A stretch of 64,000 nt of DNA from NCBI RefSeq assembly GCF_016775155.1, contig NZ_JAEUGD010000066.1, forward strand, positions 470,833 through 534,832, written 5' to 3'. The stretch is from Fulvivirga marina (GTDB lineage: Bacteria; Bacteroidota; Bacteroidia; Cytophagales; Cyclobacteriaceae). Positions 10,701 through 19,800 of this stretch are shown here, piece after piece. Within the stretch, counting starts at the first letter, position 1, and every line of letters starts with the position of its first letter. The position numbers and the translations under genes are program-made. The notes beneath the pieces are model-generated. The model worked only from the letters and a program-made list of their open reading frames with translations, was not told the origin of the DNA and made no database searches.

Positions 10701-13700
10701 GGTTGATTCACATAACCTTTAGACACACCGGCTCCTGCAATGCAAATTTCGCCGGTTATACCCATAGGCAGCATATTGCTTTGCTCGTCCAGCACATATA
10801 GATGCGTATTGGCAATGGGCTTTCCGATGGTAATAGGAGCTGCGTCATCTTCTATTAGTTTTATAGCACTACCAATTGTAGTCTCTGTAGGCCCATATTC
10901 ATTATAGATCTTAATATCAGCGTTCAGGGCTCTTAATGTATTGATAGCAGCATGTGTAAGTGCTTCGCCACCTAGTATAACAGCATCTACATTAGTTTTC
11001 TCTATCCCCAAATGCGCCAATACTGCAACGTGTGACGGGGTCAGTTTTACTGCATTAACTGAGGAAGAGGCTGAAAATATTTCCCTTAAAACACTGTCTA
11101 CCTGATTATTTTCATCAAACACTACCAGTTTATCGCCTCTGAGTAAAGTCGAGAATATGGACGTGAAAGTTAGATCAAAACCTACCGGGGTGAAAAACGG
11201 CATCACATGACCTTGTTGGTTTTGGAAGTAATACGCATTAGCCCATAGCAAATAGTTCGATAGGTTCCTGTATCGAACTTCAACGCCTTTGGGAGATCCG
11301 GTAGAGCCGGATGTAAAGATGATATAGGCTACGTCGTCTGCATTGCTCTGCTTTGGAAGCTTGCCTGCAACATCTGCTAATTGGTCAAGCTGAATATCAA
11401 GGGCAAAAACGTGGCCCTCAAAGTAGCTCACCTCTGAAAGTTGATCCATTTCTGTAAGCAACACCTTAGCATCGATCTCTTCCAGTATATATTGTTTTCT
11501 TTCGTCAGGGATTGCCGTATCTACAGGCACAAGGGTAGCTCCGGCCTTCCAGATAGCCAACATAGCCACCACCATGTGATGGTTCCTTGTTGACATTAAT
11601 GCTACGTTTTGCCCTGCCTGTAAAGCGTAATTTTCGACGAGATATGAAGCCAACCTATCCGCCTGATCATTTAGCTCCTTATAGGTCAACGTATCCGTAC
11701 CAAATTCGACGGCAATTAAGCTTTCGCATTCCTTGGCTTTTGATTCAAATAATTCTATAAAGGTCTTAAAATCAGTATGCTCAGGAACCTGATTAAATTC
11801 TTCTATCTGCTTCTTCTTATCATCTGCTGTTGCCAATTCAAGTGAATTGAGCTGCAGTTCCGGACTTTCACATACCTTGTCCAGCAACATTTGGAAGTGA
11901 TCGGTCATGCGCTGTATCCGCTTCTTTGTGAAGAGGTCAGTATTGTATTCCACCACCATATGGAGATTTTCAGCATCTGGGTGGAAAATGATAGTCAGGT
12001 CATATTTGGTATATAAAAACGATCTGTCCATCGCAGCTATAGGAAGCTCGCCTCCTCCTTCATTACCCGTTTGAGATGCTTCCAGTGCAAGGTTTTGCAA
12101 TGCGATGATCACATCAAACAACGGAGAGCGTGAGGCATTTCTTTCGAGATTCAAATCATCAATCAGCCTGTCGAAAGGATAAACCTGATGCTCGTAAGCT
12201 TCAAGGGTAGTTGCTTTCACCTTATCAAGCATAGCAATGAAGCTGTCATCTCCATTAAAGTGTGTTCTTAACGGCAATGTATCAAGATAGTAGCCAATCT
12301 GACCTTCCAGGTCTTTGTGCTTTCTGCCTGCCTCCACCGTACCAATGGTGATATCACTGATATTCGTGTATTTGTAAAGCAGGGTTTTTACCAGTGCCTC
12401 AAGGGTCATGAAAAGGCTGACCTGGTATTTATTACTCAATTGATTGATTCTGGACACTTTATCTTTATCAAATACCACCTGAACTCTGTCTCCATTGAAG
12501 GTCTTTACAGCCGGTCTGGAGAAATCAGTAGGCAGGTTAAGCACCGGGGCCTTTTCACTAAATCTGGTAAGCCAATACGCTCTATGGCTTTCAAGGTTTT
12601 CGCCTGACAGCTGATCGTTTTGCCACTCCGAGAAGTCTTTATATTGAACTTTTAGCGGTGAAAGCTGATGTCCGACGCCCTTAGCATAAGCATCGTAAAC
12701 CATCAGAAGCTCTTTTAAGAAGACTTGCATAGACCACCCATCAGAAATGATGTGATGCATGGTCAATAGAATACCAAATTTACCATCGGCCAACTGGATG
12801 AGTGTAAACCTCAGCAAAGGTCCTTTTTCAAGATCAAAGGGTATGTTAGCCTCTTCTTCCGCCATTTTTCTGGCTTGTAATTCCGCATCGGGCTGATTCT
12901 TCAGGTCAACAAAGGTGATATTGAATTGGAAATCCTTGCTCGGGATTATTTTTTGTCGTGGCTCGTTATCCACTTCAACAAAAACTGTTCGCAGGCTTTC
13001 ATGTCTTTCTATTAACGTACGGAATACTTTCTCCAATACTTCCTTGTCCAGAGCGGTCTCCAGGAAGTAGGCTCCTGCAATGTTATAAGCCGTTTTGGCT
13101 GTTTCGAACTGGTTGATCACCCACAATCTTTTCTGCGCATGTGATAAGGCATAAGTATCTCTTACCTGTGCAGCAGGAATATGCTGGAACTCCTCCTGAG
13201 CTGCGTTAAAGATCAGCGGTGCCAGTTCTTCAATGGTGGGGTTCGCAAATATATCGCCCAGATCGAGGCTTACATTACACTGGTTTTGGATGCTCCATAT
13301 TACTTTGGTTGCTTTCAGGGAATGTCCTCCGATCTCAAAGAAGTTATCCTTGACACTGATACCTTTATTCCCTAGTATTTCCTCCCAAATGTTCAGCAGT
13401 ATTCTCTCGGTTTCATTTCGTGGCAGGATTACTTTTTTACCGGGATTCAATTCGATCCCTTCCAGGTATGGCAGCGCTTTCCTGTTGGCCTTCCCGTTGG
13501 TGTTCAACGGGATTTTGTCAATGATCTTTATTGTGGCCGGCACCATGTAGGATGGTAAATTGGCGCTACAATATTGATTGATCTCTTTAAGCAGTGACTT
13601 GGGATTGGAAAAAGCGATCTTTGCTCTCTTCTTCACATTATCTTCTTCTGATGCTTCTTCGTTGGCCTTGCGGGCATACACATTATAAATATTGGAGTTG

Positions 13701-16700
13701 GCCAGGGCATCGTCCTGAAGGCTGTTAACCTTAAAACCTGCTTTTTCCAGGCGCTGGGTAATTTGCTCCAACCGGCCATCGATATTCTGTACCTCTACTA
13801 CCAGTTGTTTAATGATATTCCAATGCTTATCCTCTATTCCATTCAGAATATCCAACTCGCTTCGTTCTGCATCTATTTTAAGCAGATCGATCTTGTCAAC
13901 TTTGTTTTCTTCAATGAAGTCAGAAAGCCTTTTAAGATCGCAGGTCACCTCCTGGCTTTGCAAGGTCTGTTTCAACACGTCCTCCATTTGCTCAGCGGAT
14001 AGCTGATCTACAGACTTTTGATTCTGTGAGGCCAAAAATTCCCCAACCATTTCCTTGTCACGACCCTGCTGACCATATCTACCGGAGATCACGGTGTTTT
14101 GAGGGTAGTAAGCAAAGGTTATTTGCTCCTGCTTATCAGAAAAACCAAAGTTGTATGCCTCAATATCAAAAGGATACAGGCTTGCATTGGCCTTAAGGCA
14201 CTCATAGATCGGAGGTACCGGTTCAAAAGCATATACCTTGGCTGAACGGGCATGAAAACCTACATAAGAAGCAAACATACCTATGTTAGCCCCAATGTCA
14301 AATATTACGTCTCCATCATCGATAGTGATACCATGCTGGGCATAAATGTGGTGCTCATATATTTCATGGTAAGTATGGAGTGTCTCAGACTGATTTTTAT
14401 GGAATAGCATCACTCCGTTAGGCAGATCAAAGAGCTGCTTCAAAAACTCCGGATTGTTGGTTTTGTAGTCCAACAGTTGCTTTACGGTATGGTTATCCTC
14501 TTCTAAAGTTATCGCTGCCTGCAGGCTGCTGTCTTCGCCGCCTTCCTGGTCAGATAAGTATACGCAGGCTTCTCTCACCGCCGGGTGGGCACCAATGGAG
14601 TTTTCTATCTCTCCCAGTTCTATTCTGTATCCTCTGAGCTTGACCTGATTGTCTATTCTTCCGAAAAATTCGATGGTACCATTTTCGAGCCAGCGTCCTT
14701 TGTCTCCCGTCTTGTAAAACCTTTCTCCAGGAAAGGCCGGGAGTTCAACAAAGCGCTCATGGGTAAGTGCTTCATTATTGAGATATCCGTTACAGACACC
14801 CGTTCCTCCTACTAACAGTTCTCCTATTACCCCCGGAGGAACAAATTCTCCATCCTGATTGCAAATGTACACTGTGGTTTCAGGGATGGCTTTACCTACA
14901 GGACTCCCTTTAGAGGGATTGTCAATATCTGTTGCAGTAAGCCTATGGTAAGTCACATGCACGGTGGTTTCGGTGATTCCATACATGTTGATCATGGCCA
15001 CCTGCTCTAGCGGATAGGTCTTTACCCAATCTTTCAGACGTGCAGGCTCCAGACGGTCTCCTCCAAAAATGATGTAACGAAGGTCTGTTAGTTGGTCTTC
15101 AGTTCTCATATTTAAAATATGCTCTGAGAGGTATCGAAATGCCAGAGGTGTTTGATTGAGCACCGTAACTGCATTTTCCTTAATGTATCGCGCAAATTGG
15201 GAGATATCTTTTACCAGCGTTCTTGCTGGAACGAGCAGCTTGCCCCCATAGAGTAATGCTCCGAAAATTTCCCATACGGAAAAGTCGAAGTTATAGGCAT
15301 GTGCCATCACCCAAACATCTTCCGATCCAAAGTCAAAAGGATGGCGATCGTTTTTCATTAACCGCACCACATTCTCATGCGTTATGATACACCCTTTAGG
15401 AGCACCGGTAGACCCTGAAGTGTAAATAATATAGGCTACACTTGCTGGTGTGGCAGGTGATTCGAATGCCTGGCTACCATACAGTTGTAATGCTCTCCTG
15501 TCGAATTGACTCTTACTGCGTGTATCTAAAACAGGTTGAGTAAAAGGCTTTTTGATTCCCAGTATAACATCATAGCGATAAAGCGTCAACTCATTTTGTA
15601 TGGTTCCTGTTTTCTCTGATATCTTAACTGAATCAATGCCATTGATGTTGAAGGGTAGGTCCTGAAAGAATTGCTTCGAAAGAAAAAGCTCATTAGACCA
15701 GTCACTTTTAATTTTAAATGTCTTATCGGCATGCTCTTTTTTAAACTGGGTAAGGCTATCCAGAAATGCTTCTTTCAAATCCTGATCCTGCACATCACCT
15801 ACAAAAATTATCCCCTGATCATTAAGTAGTGAAACTGCTTTACCCAGGACATCGAGTAGGTAATTGTGCCCGTTAAAACACTGAATTACACTATTGAGAA
15901 TAACAATATCAAAATCTTTTTCGGCAATGGTATCCACCTCATGTGCCGGTAGTGTGCTAAGCTGAATGTTATCAAAGCCTCGTCGGCTTACTTCTTCTCG
16001 GGTTTTGGCTAATATACTGTCAGAAAGATCTGTACCGTAGTAAGACTTAACCAAAGGAGCAATCCTGAACATACTGATCCCTGAAGAACATCCGATCTCC
16101 AGTACGCGGGTATTCTCGTTCAAATAAGGCTCTAGCTTTTCAAAAATATTATCAGCGTACTCGTCCATTTCCTCACGGCTCAGGTCTTCTCCGGTATAGC
16201 TGGAAAACCAGGCTCCTCCTGATATATCATCATGGGCATTATCTCCTACATAATCCCATAAGTCCTTACGTCCCAATTCATTCGCGGCTTCCTTTTCTGC
16301 CAAATATTCGTCGCTATCAATGCAAAGCAGGTTATTAAGCTGTGAACACTCCCACTGCAACCTGTTCATGGTTCTGACATACTTTTTCTGAGAGATCAGC
16401 AATGGACTTTTCGTATCAGTCAAAAGAAATCTGATTCGCTCAAACGGATTCTCAGGATCTATGGGCAGATAGGCATTACCGGATTTCAATATTCCCAAAA
16501 TGCTGATCACGGCCTCTATGGAGTTATCCAGAAGCAGGCCTATAATGGCATCACCTTTAATACCTCTTGATTGAATAAATGAAGCTATGGCATTGACCTG
16601 ACCGGATAGTTCTCCATAGGTCAGAGACCTTGTCTCGTCTTCCAACGCCACCTTATCACGACAGGATACCACCTGCTCTTCAAACAGGTCTACAATTGTC

Positions 16701-16801
16701 TTGTCCTTTGAATAACCCGCTTTGGTTTGATTAAAGGAAATTTGCAGTTCCTTGTTTCCCTGCCCTGCATCCGTCAAACGGATATTTGATAACTTAACCA
16801 T
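7706..16801 (-). CDS. NRPS: A(Thr, +MT +FkbM)-T / C-A(Asn, +FkbM)-T-C
   Basis: A 3031-residue protein with three built-in methyltransferases. A1 is interrupted twice: a class I enzyme (VLEIGCSSG ~230) between A2 and A3, and an FkbM-family enzyme (FDIGANIGMF ~830, FEPVP, DLLKIDAERSE) between A8 (KLRGYRIELGE ~710) and A9 (LPSYMVP ~1080). Its code is DFWNIGMVHK, Thr. T1 is at ~1155 and C (HHIISDGWS) at ~1350. A2 (A3 motif TSGSTGSPKG ~1830; code DLTKIGEIGK, Asn) has one FkbM insert (FDVGANIGLF ~2190) between A8 and A9 (LPDYMCP ~2440). T2 is at ~2515 and a terminal C with HHIVSDGWS at ~2710. The protein ends YDFNF. The N-terminus (KLSNIRL) resembles that of gene 6 (KISSFKL), and both start directly in an A domain. 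Expected residues are doubly methylated Thr and methylated Asn. Confidence 0.95.
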   Translation of the reverse strand: MVKLSNIRLTDAGQGNKELQISFNQTKAGYSKDKTIVDLFEEQVVSCRDKVALEDETRSLTYGELSGQVNAIASFIQSRGIKGDAIIGLLLDNSIEAVISILGILKSGNAYLPIDPENPFERIRFLLTDTKSPLLISQKKYVRTMNRLQWECSQLNNLLCIDSDEYLAEKEAANELGRKDLWDYVGDNAHDDISGGAWFSSYTGEDLSREEMDEYADNIFEKLEPYLNENTRVLEIGCSSGISMFRIAPLVKSYYGTDLSDSILAKTREEVSRRGFDNIQLSTLPAHEVDTIAEKDFDIVILNSVIQCFNGHNYLLDVLGKAVSLLNDQGIIFVGDVQDQDLKEAFLDSLTQFKKEHADKTFKIKSDWSNELFLSKQFFQDLPFNINGIDSVKISEKTGTIQNELTLYRYDVILGIKKPFTQPVLDTRSKSQFDRRALQLYGSQAFESPATPASVAYIIYTSGSTGAPKGCIITHENVVRLMKNDRHPFDFGSEDVWVMAHAYNFDFSVWEIFGALLYGGKLLVPARTLVKDISQFARYIKENAVTVLNQTPLAFRYLSEHILNMRTEDQLTDLRYIIFGGDRLEPARLKDWVKTYPLEQVAMINMYGITETTVHVTYHRLTATDIDNPSKGSPVGKAIPETTVYICNQDGEFVPPGVIGELLVGGTGVCNGYLNNEALTHERFVELPAFPGERFYKTGDKGRWLENGTIEFFGRIDNQVKLRGYRIELGEIENSIGAHPAVREACVYLSDQEGGEDSSLQAAITLEEDNHTVKQLLDYKTNNPEFLKQLFDLPNGVMLFHKNQSETLHTYHEIYEHHIYAQHGITIDDGDVIFDIGANIGMFASYVGFHARSAKVYAFEPVPPIYECLKANASLYPFDIEAYNFGFSDKQEQITFAYYPQNTVISGRYGQQGRDKEMVGEFLASQNQKSVDQLSAEQMEDVLKQTLQSQEVTCDLKRLSDFIEENKVDKIDLLKIDAERSELDILNGIEDKHWNIIKQLVVEVQNIDGRLEQITQRLEKAGFKVNSLQDDALANSNIYNVYARKANEEASEEDNVKKRAKIAFSNPKSLLKEINQYCSANLPSYMVPATIKIIDKIPLNTNGKANRKALPYLEGIELNPGKKVILPRNETERILLNIWEEILGNKGISVKDNFFEIGGHSLKATKVIWSIQNQCNVSLDLGDIFANPTIEELAPLIFNAAQEEFQHIPAAQVRDTYALSHAQKRLWVINQFETAKTAYNIAGAYFLETALDKEVLEKVFRTLIERHESLRTVFVEVDNEPRQKIIPSKDFQFNITFVDLKNQPDAELQARKMAEEEANIPFDLEKGPLLRFTLIQLADGKFGILLTMHHIISDGWSMQVFLKELLMVYDAYAKGVGHQLSPLKVQYKDFSEWQNDQLSGENLESHRAYWLTRFSEKAPVLNLPTDFSRPAVKTFNGDRVQVVFDKDKVSRINQLSNKYQVSLFMTLEALVKTLLYKYTNISDITIGTVEAGRKHKDLEGQIGYYLDTLPLRTHFNGDDSFIAMLDKVKATTLEAYEHQVYPFDRLIDDLNLERNASRSPLFDVIIALQNLALEASQTGNEGGGELPIAAMDRSFLYTKYDLTIIFHPDAENLHMVVEYNTDLFTKKRIQRMTDHFQMLLDKVCESPELQLNSLELATADDKKKQIEEFNQVPEHTDFKTFIELFESKAKECESLIAVEFGTDTLTYKELNDQADRLASYLVENYALQAGQNVALMSTRNHHMVVAMLAIWKAGATLVPVDTAIPDERKQYILEEIDAKVLLTEMDQLSEVSYFEGHVFALDIQLDQLADVAGKLPKQSNADDVAYIIFTSGSTGSPKGVEVRYRNLSNYLLWANAYYFQNQQGHVMPFFTPVGFDLTFTSIFSTLLRGDKLVVFDENNQVDSVLREIFSASSSVNAVKLTPSHVAVLAHLGIEKTNVDAVILGGEALTHAAINTLRALNADIKIYNEYGPTETTIGSAIKLIEDDAAPITIGKPIANTHLYVLDEQSNMLPMGITGEICIAGAGVSKGYVNQPELTQKVFMANPFITEYDTIYRTGDIGQWLESGELLYLGRKDDQIKVRGNRIEPGEISNTLCQHSAINDVHIHLTHQGSGNEFLTAIAVPDAEKAPALQQLLSAETGDKHLEMLPNGMLVHHQNKSETDLIYFEIFEDRTYLKHNIQIKPGDTIFDVGANIGLFSLFSSLYFPDTKVFSFEPLPAVYASLAENAALYKTNITPLNIGLSNKEMTVEFDYYPNNTVMSGRYGNMAEEHENVRQYVISQIKQRGEEVSEDKIEELLKERVYSQKATCKLRRLADVVKENNIEKIDLLKIDVEKSEWDVLEGIDADCWQKIKQIVIEVHDNNGMKSKVVEQLKERGFDTIVDQDEFLKETNIYNIYGIKPEVDASQETIPDEQFFQGHTQFLDQKLIKDELRVLAGKKLPDYMCPAEYILLSKLPLTANGKVDKTEVERICQQKLTGEKAVELPRNTVEEKLIGIWSEVLERSDIGIYDDFFNIGGHSLNGIQVAQRIHEHFGITIGLSHIFSKPTVAQLAETLLTMEQQSSFREIAAVPQQDYYDLSHYQRRLWLAEQTHEGKNNFNIPNAYILKGTLNLEVFENALRFLVDRHEVFRTSFEMVKGVAKQKIREKGALPFGVEVLDFSQHADGFEKAREQVNVEASKPFNLSKAPLFVTKLIKLKDDEHLFFYNMHHIVSDGWSMGILATELISTYNHLLKGQEVRLPELRIQYKDFAAWQNEQLQGDSLASHMAFWKEQFKDGVPVLELPTDFPRPAVKTYRGSNIYTAFDSSLVEQLQELTAQRQASMFMTLLTLLNGYLNRCTRQSDFVVGTSTGGRHHKDLENQIGFYVNLLPIRTEIANDETFNSLLGKVRGNVLSVFDHQMYPFEKIAEDLGVKRDTSRAPVFDVALVFLNFKSENEITETFEGIEVMDYPIDFDKSELDLRFTFKMTEKQLYLNVEYSLDLFEESGIQLLTERMKKFVEQAVATPDQSIADLDLALEEEKTLKEESASYDFNF
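9604..10375 (-). other. FkbM-family methyltransferase inserted at A8-A9 of the Asn A domain (gene 7)
   Basis: It runs from LPNGMLVHHQNKSET to IYNIYGIK, with FDVGANIGLF, SFEPLPAVYASLAEN and IDLLKIDVEKSEWDVL. It is clearly a paralogue of the FkbM insert in the Thr A domain of the same protein, in the same A8-A9 slot. The Asn code of the host domain makes backbone or side-chain amide N-methylation of Asn the main candidates. Confidence 0.88.
13668..14430 (-). other. FkbM-family methyltransferase inserted at A8-A9 of the Thr A domain (gene 7)
   Basis: It runs from LPNGVMLFHKN to IYNVYARK. FkbM-family features are FDIGANIGMF (SAM loop), AFEPVPPIYECLKAN and IDLLKIDAERSELDIL. It lies between KLRGYRIELGEIE (A8) and LPSYMVP (A9). 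Family members are often O-methyltransferases, so O-methylation of Thr is possible, but N-methylation is not excluded. Confidence 0.88.
15512..16345 (-). other. Class I SAM methyltransferase inserted at A2-A3 of the Thr A domain (gene 7)
   Basis: The insertion is bounded by LQWEC on the left and SQFD on the right before TSGSTGAPKG. It has VLEIGCSSGISMF, YYGTDLS and VILNSVIQCFNGHNYL. It belongs to the same family as the inserts of genes 3, 5 and 6, but here the A domain holds a second methyltransferase further on. Confidence 0.88.
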
Positions 16802-16874
16802 ATATTATATTCATTTTTTAATTACACCAAAGTGATTGGTTTGGTGCTTAATTTCTGATATCTCAAAATCGTTC
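16802..16874 (-). other. 73-bp intergenic region with a small inverted repeat
   Basis: This is the longest gap in the window. It holds a perfect 7-bp inverted repeat, CACCAAA (16825-16831) and TTTGGTG (16840-16846), with an 8-nt loop. No U-tract follows in the sense direction, so it is not a standard terminator. The A-rich stretch just before the gene 7 start fits Bacteroidota translation initiation. Its role is unknown. Confidence 0.35.
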
Positions 16875-19800
16875 TCATATAGTTGCCTCATGGGCTCCAT
16901 GTAATTCTTTTTCAGGTTGTTCCTCCAATACAGCCTGAGTGATTTGCTCAAAGTAGCTGAGGTATTTTTTAATAGTTTCCCTTTTAAATTGATCTGAATT
17001 GTATTCTAACTTGAGAGAGATCCCTTCTGCGCTATCGACAACAAAAAGTGTGAGATCAAACCTGGATACGTTAAAATCCTGCTGAACTCCCTTAAGCTTT
17101 TCTGAGATTTCCTCTGACTTATCTTCTTTACCCGGCTCTTCAGCAGAACCCGGAGTGTTGATATCCACAAAATTTTGAAAGCCATAAAACACATTAAAAA
17201 TGGGTTGTTTATGATCCGCCCCTTTAGGACCTACCTTTTCAACCAGTAGGTCAAAGGGGTAATTTTGATGATCAAAGGCCTCAATCGAATTTTGAGTAAC
17301 CTGCTGTAATAATTCCTCAAAACTGGCATCTTCTTCAATTTTGGTGAGGATTACCAACGGATTTACAAAGAACCCTATCAGACCTTCCAGGTCTACATGA
17401 TTCCGGCTGGCCGATGCTGTACCTACCAATAATTCGTTTTGGCCGCTGATATTTTGCAACAGCACGTTGAGAATAGTAAATACGGTATTGGAAAGCGTCG
17501 TACTGTTTTTAAAGGCCAGTCTTTGAAGTCCTTCCCTTAGGTTTGCATTCAACACCAGGCTTTCAACTGCTCCATTAAAATTGTTGAGCTCTTCGGAGCC
17601 AAAATCATAAGGTAACTGGATCTTATCCGGTAAGTCTGAAAGCTTTGTCATCCAATATGCCTCATCATTCTTCAGGCTGATGTTGTTCTGCCAGTGCACA
17701 TAATCTTTGTATTGAATCTTAAGCGGCTGTAGCGGGTTGGCCCTGCCGTTGGCAAATGCCATATATAGTGAAATAGCTTCCTCGAAAAATATCCTTAGCG
17801 ACCACCCATCTGCGATGATATGATGCAGCGTATATAAAAGCATACTTCTCTCCTCTCCCAACTGCAATAAGCTAACACGGATCAGTGGCCCGTTGGTCAG
17901 GTCAAATGGCTTACGGGATTCTTCCTGTGCCAACACTGCTGCTTTTTCATCCGGGTTTTCTTCTCCTCTCAGATCGGTGTAAGCAACTGAGAATCCCAGC
18001 GATTCATAAGAATGGATCTTTTGTCTTGGCTCTCCATTTACTTCTATAAAGGTGGTTCTCAAAGTTTCATGGCGCTCAATAAGTGCCTTAAAAGTCCTGT
18101 CCAGGGCATCCTTATCTACCTCCTCTTCAAGCACATAAGCACCCGGCATATTATAAGCAAACTGATTGGTCTGTAACTTATTCAGTATCCAAAGGCGCCG
18201 CTGTGCATATGAAATCTCATAGCTATCAGCTTCGGCAACTGGCTCTATCTGCTGGTAGTTTGCGCGGCCAGCCTGTGCTATGCAGGCACTCACACTCTCT
18301 ATGGTAGGGTTAAGGAATACATCGCTCAACCTGATGTCGGCATTCATCTCTTTTCTGATACGTGAAACGAATTGCGTGGCTTTGAGCGAGTGTCCTCCCA
18401 GTTCAAAGAAGTTATCATGGATACCCATGGATGTTTTCCCCAGGATATTTGTCCAGATCTCTAAAACTTTAGACTGTAGTGCATTCCTTGGAGGTACATA
18501 ATCTTTTTGAGATGAACCGTTCACTCCTACAGGATCAGGAAGTGCCTTATGGTCAACTTTTCCGTTGCTGGTCAATGGCACCTCATCGAGCGGTATGAAG
18601 TAAGCGGGGATCATATACTCTGGCAGGTATCTGTTCAAATAGCTTCTCCACTCGCCCGGCTGCCATGTTTTAGTGGTAATGAAGTAAGCAACCATTTGTG
18701 CCTCCTGATCGCCATCTTTTTTCACTGTTACTATGGCTTGATCTACATCCGGATGTTGAAGCAATACATGTTCGATTTCCTTGAGTTCGATTCTGTGTCC
18801 ACGGACTTTGACCTGGTTGTCTAACCTGCCCATGAAGCCTATATCGCCAGAGGGAAGCCACCTGGCCTGGTCGCCTGTACGGTAGAGCCTTTCATGATCT
18901 CCGTTCAGGGTTTTGACCGTGATGAATTTTTCGGCGGTCAGGTCCAGACGATTCATATATTCGTGTGCCAGTCCTGCTCCTGAAATGCATAGCTCACCTG
19001 GAATGTTAATACCTGTTGGTAATTGGTGTGCATCCAATATGTGGATTCCGGTATTCGCAATAGGTCTGCCAATGGTGAGCAAATCGTCGTTATGCTTTAT
19101 ATACTTGTACGTTGACCAAATGGTAGTTTCTGTTGGCCCATACATATTAAAGAGTGCTCCGCTCCTTTCCAGAAGCTTTTGCCCTAAATCAACAGACAAA
19201 GCCTCCCCTCCACATAATAGTTTCAGGGTTTTGCTCCCCTGCCATCCGGCGTCTACCTGGGCTTTCCACATCGTAGGTGTCGCCTGCATTATATCCGGGT
19301 TGTACTTTTCTATGGCCTCCTTAACCAGAATAGGGTCTTTAATCGTATCATCATCTGCCAGTATCACTGTAGCTCCGGTTACCAATGGCAGGAACAGTTC
19401 CAATACAGATATATCAAAGCAATAGGTGGTTGTTGCCAACATCCTGTCATCAGCAGTAATGTCTGTGATCTGCTTCATGCTAGTGAGGAAATTCACTACT
19501 GACCTGTGGTTGACAAGCACTCCCTTGGGTTTGCCGGTGGAGCCTGAAGTATATAAACAATAGATGGCCGAATCTGCTGTGCCCTTAGCTGGCAGGCTGG
19601 ATGGGCAAGCATCTATCCCTTCCTCCACATCTTTCAGGTTAATCACCTCCATCATGGTATTTACTTGTAGTTCAGCGTTGGTGATCAGTGCTTTCATACC
19701 GCTGTCCTGGCAGATATAATCGATCCGCTCCAAGGGGTAATCCTTATCTACAGGCACATAGGCAGCGCCTGCTTTGAGAATACCAAGCAAAGTAATGAGC

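Noticed and set aside
16825-16846. Intergenic hairpin as a rho-independent terminator
   Set aside because: The stem is short, not GC-rich, and no U-tract follows on the sense strand; the genes on both sides belong to one assembly line.
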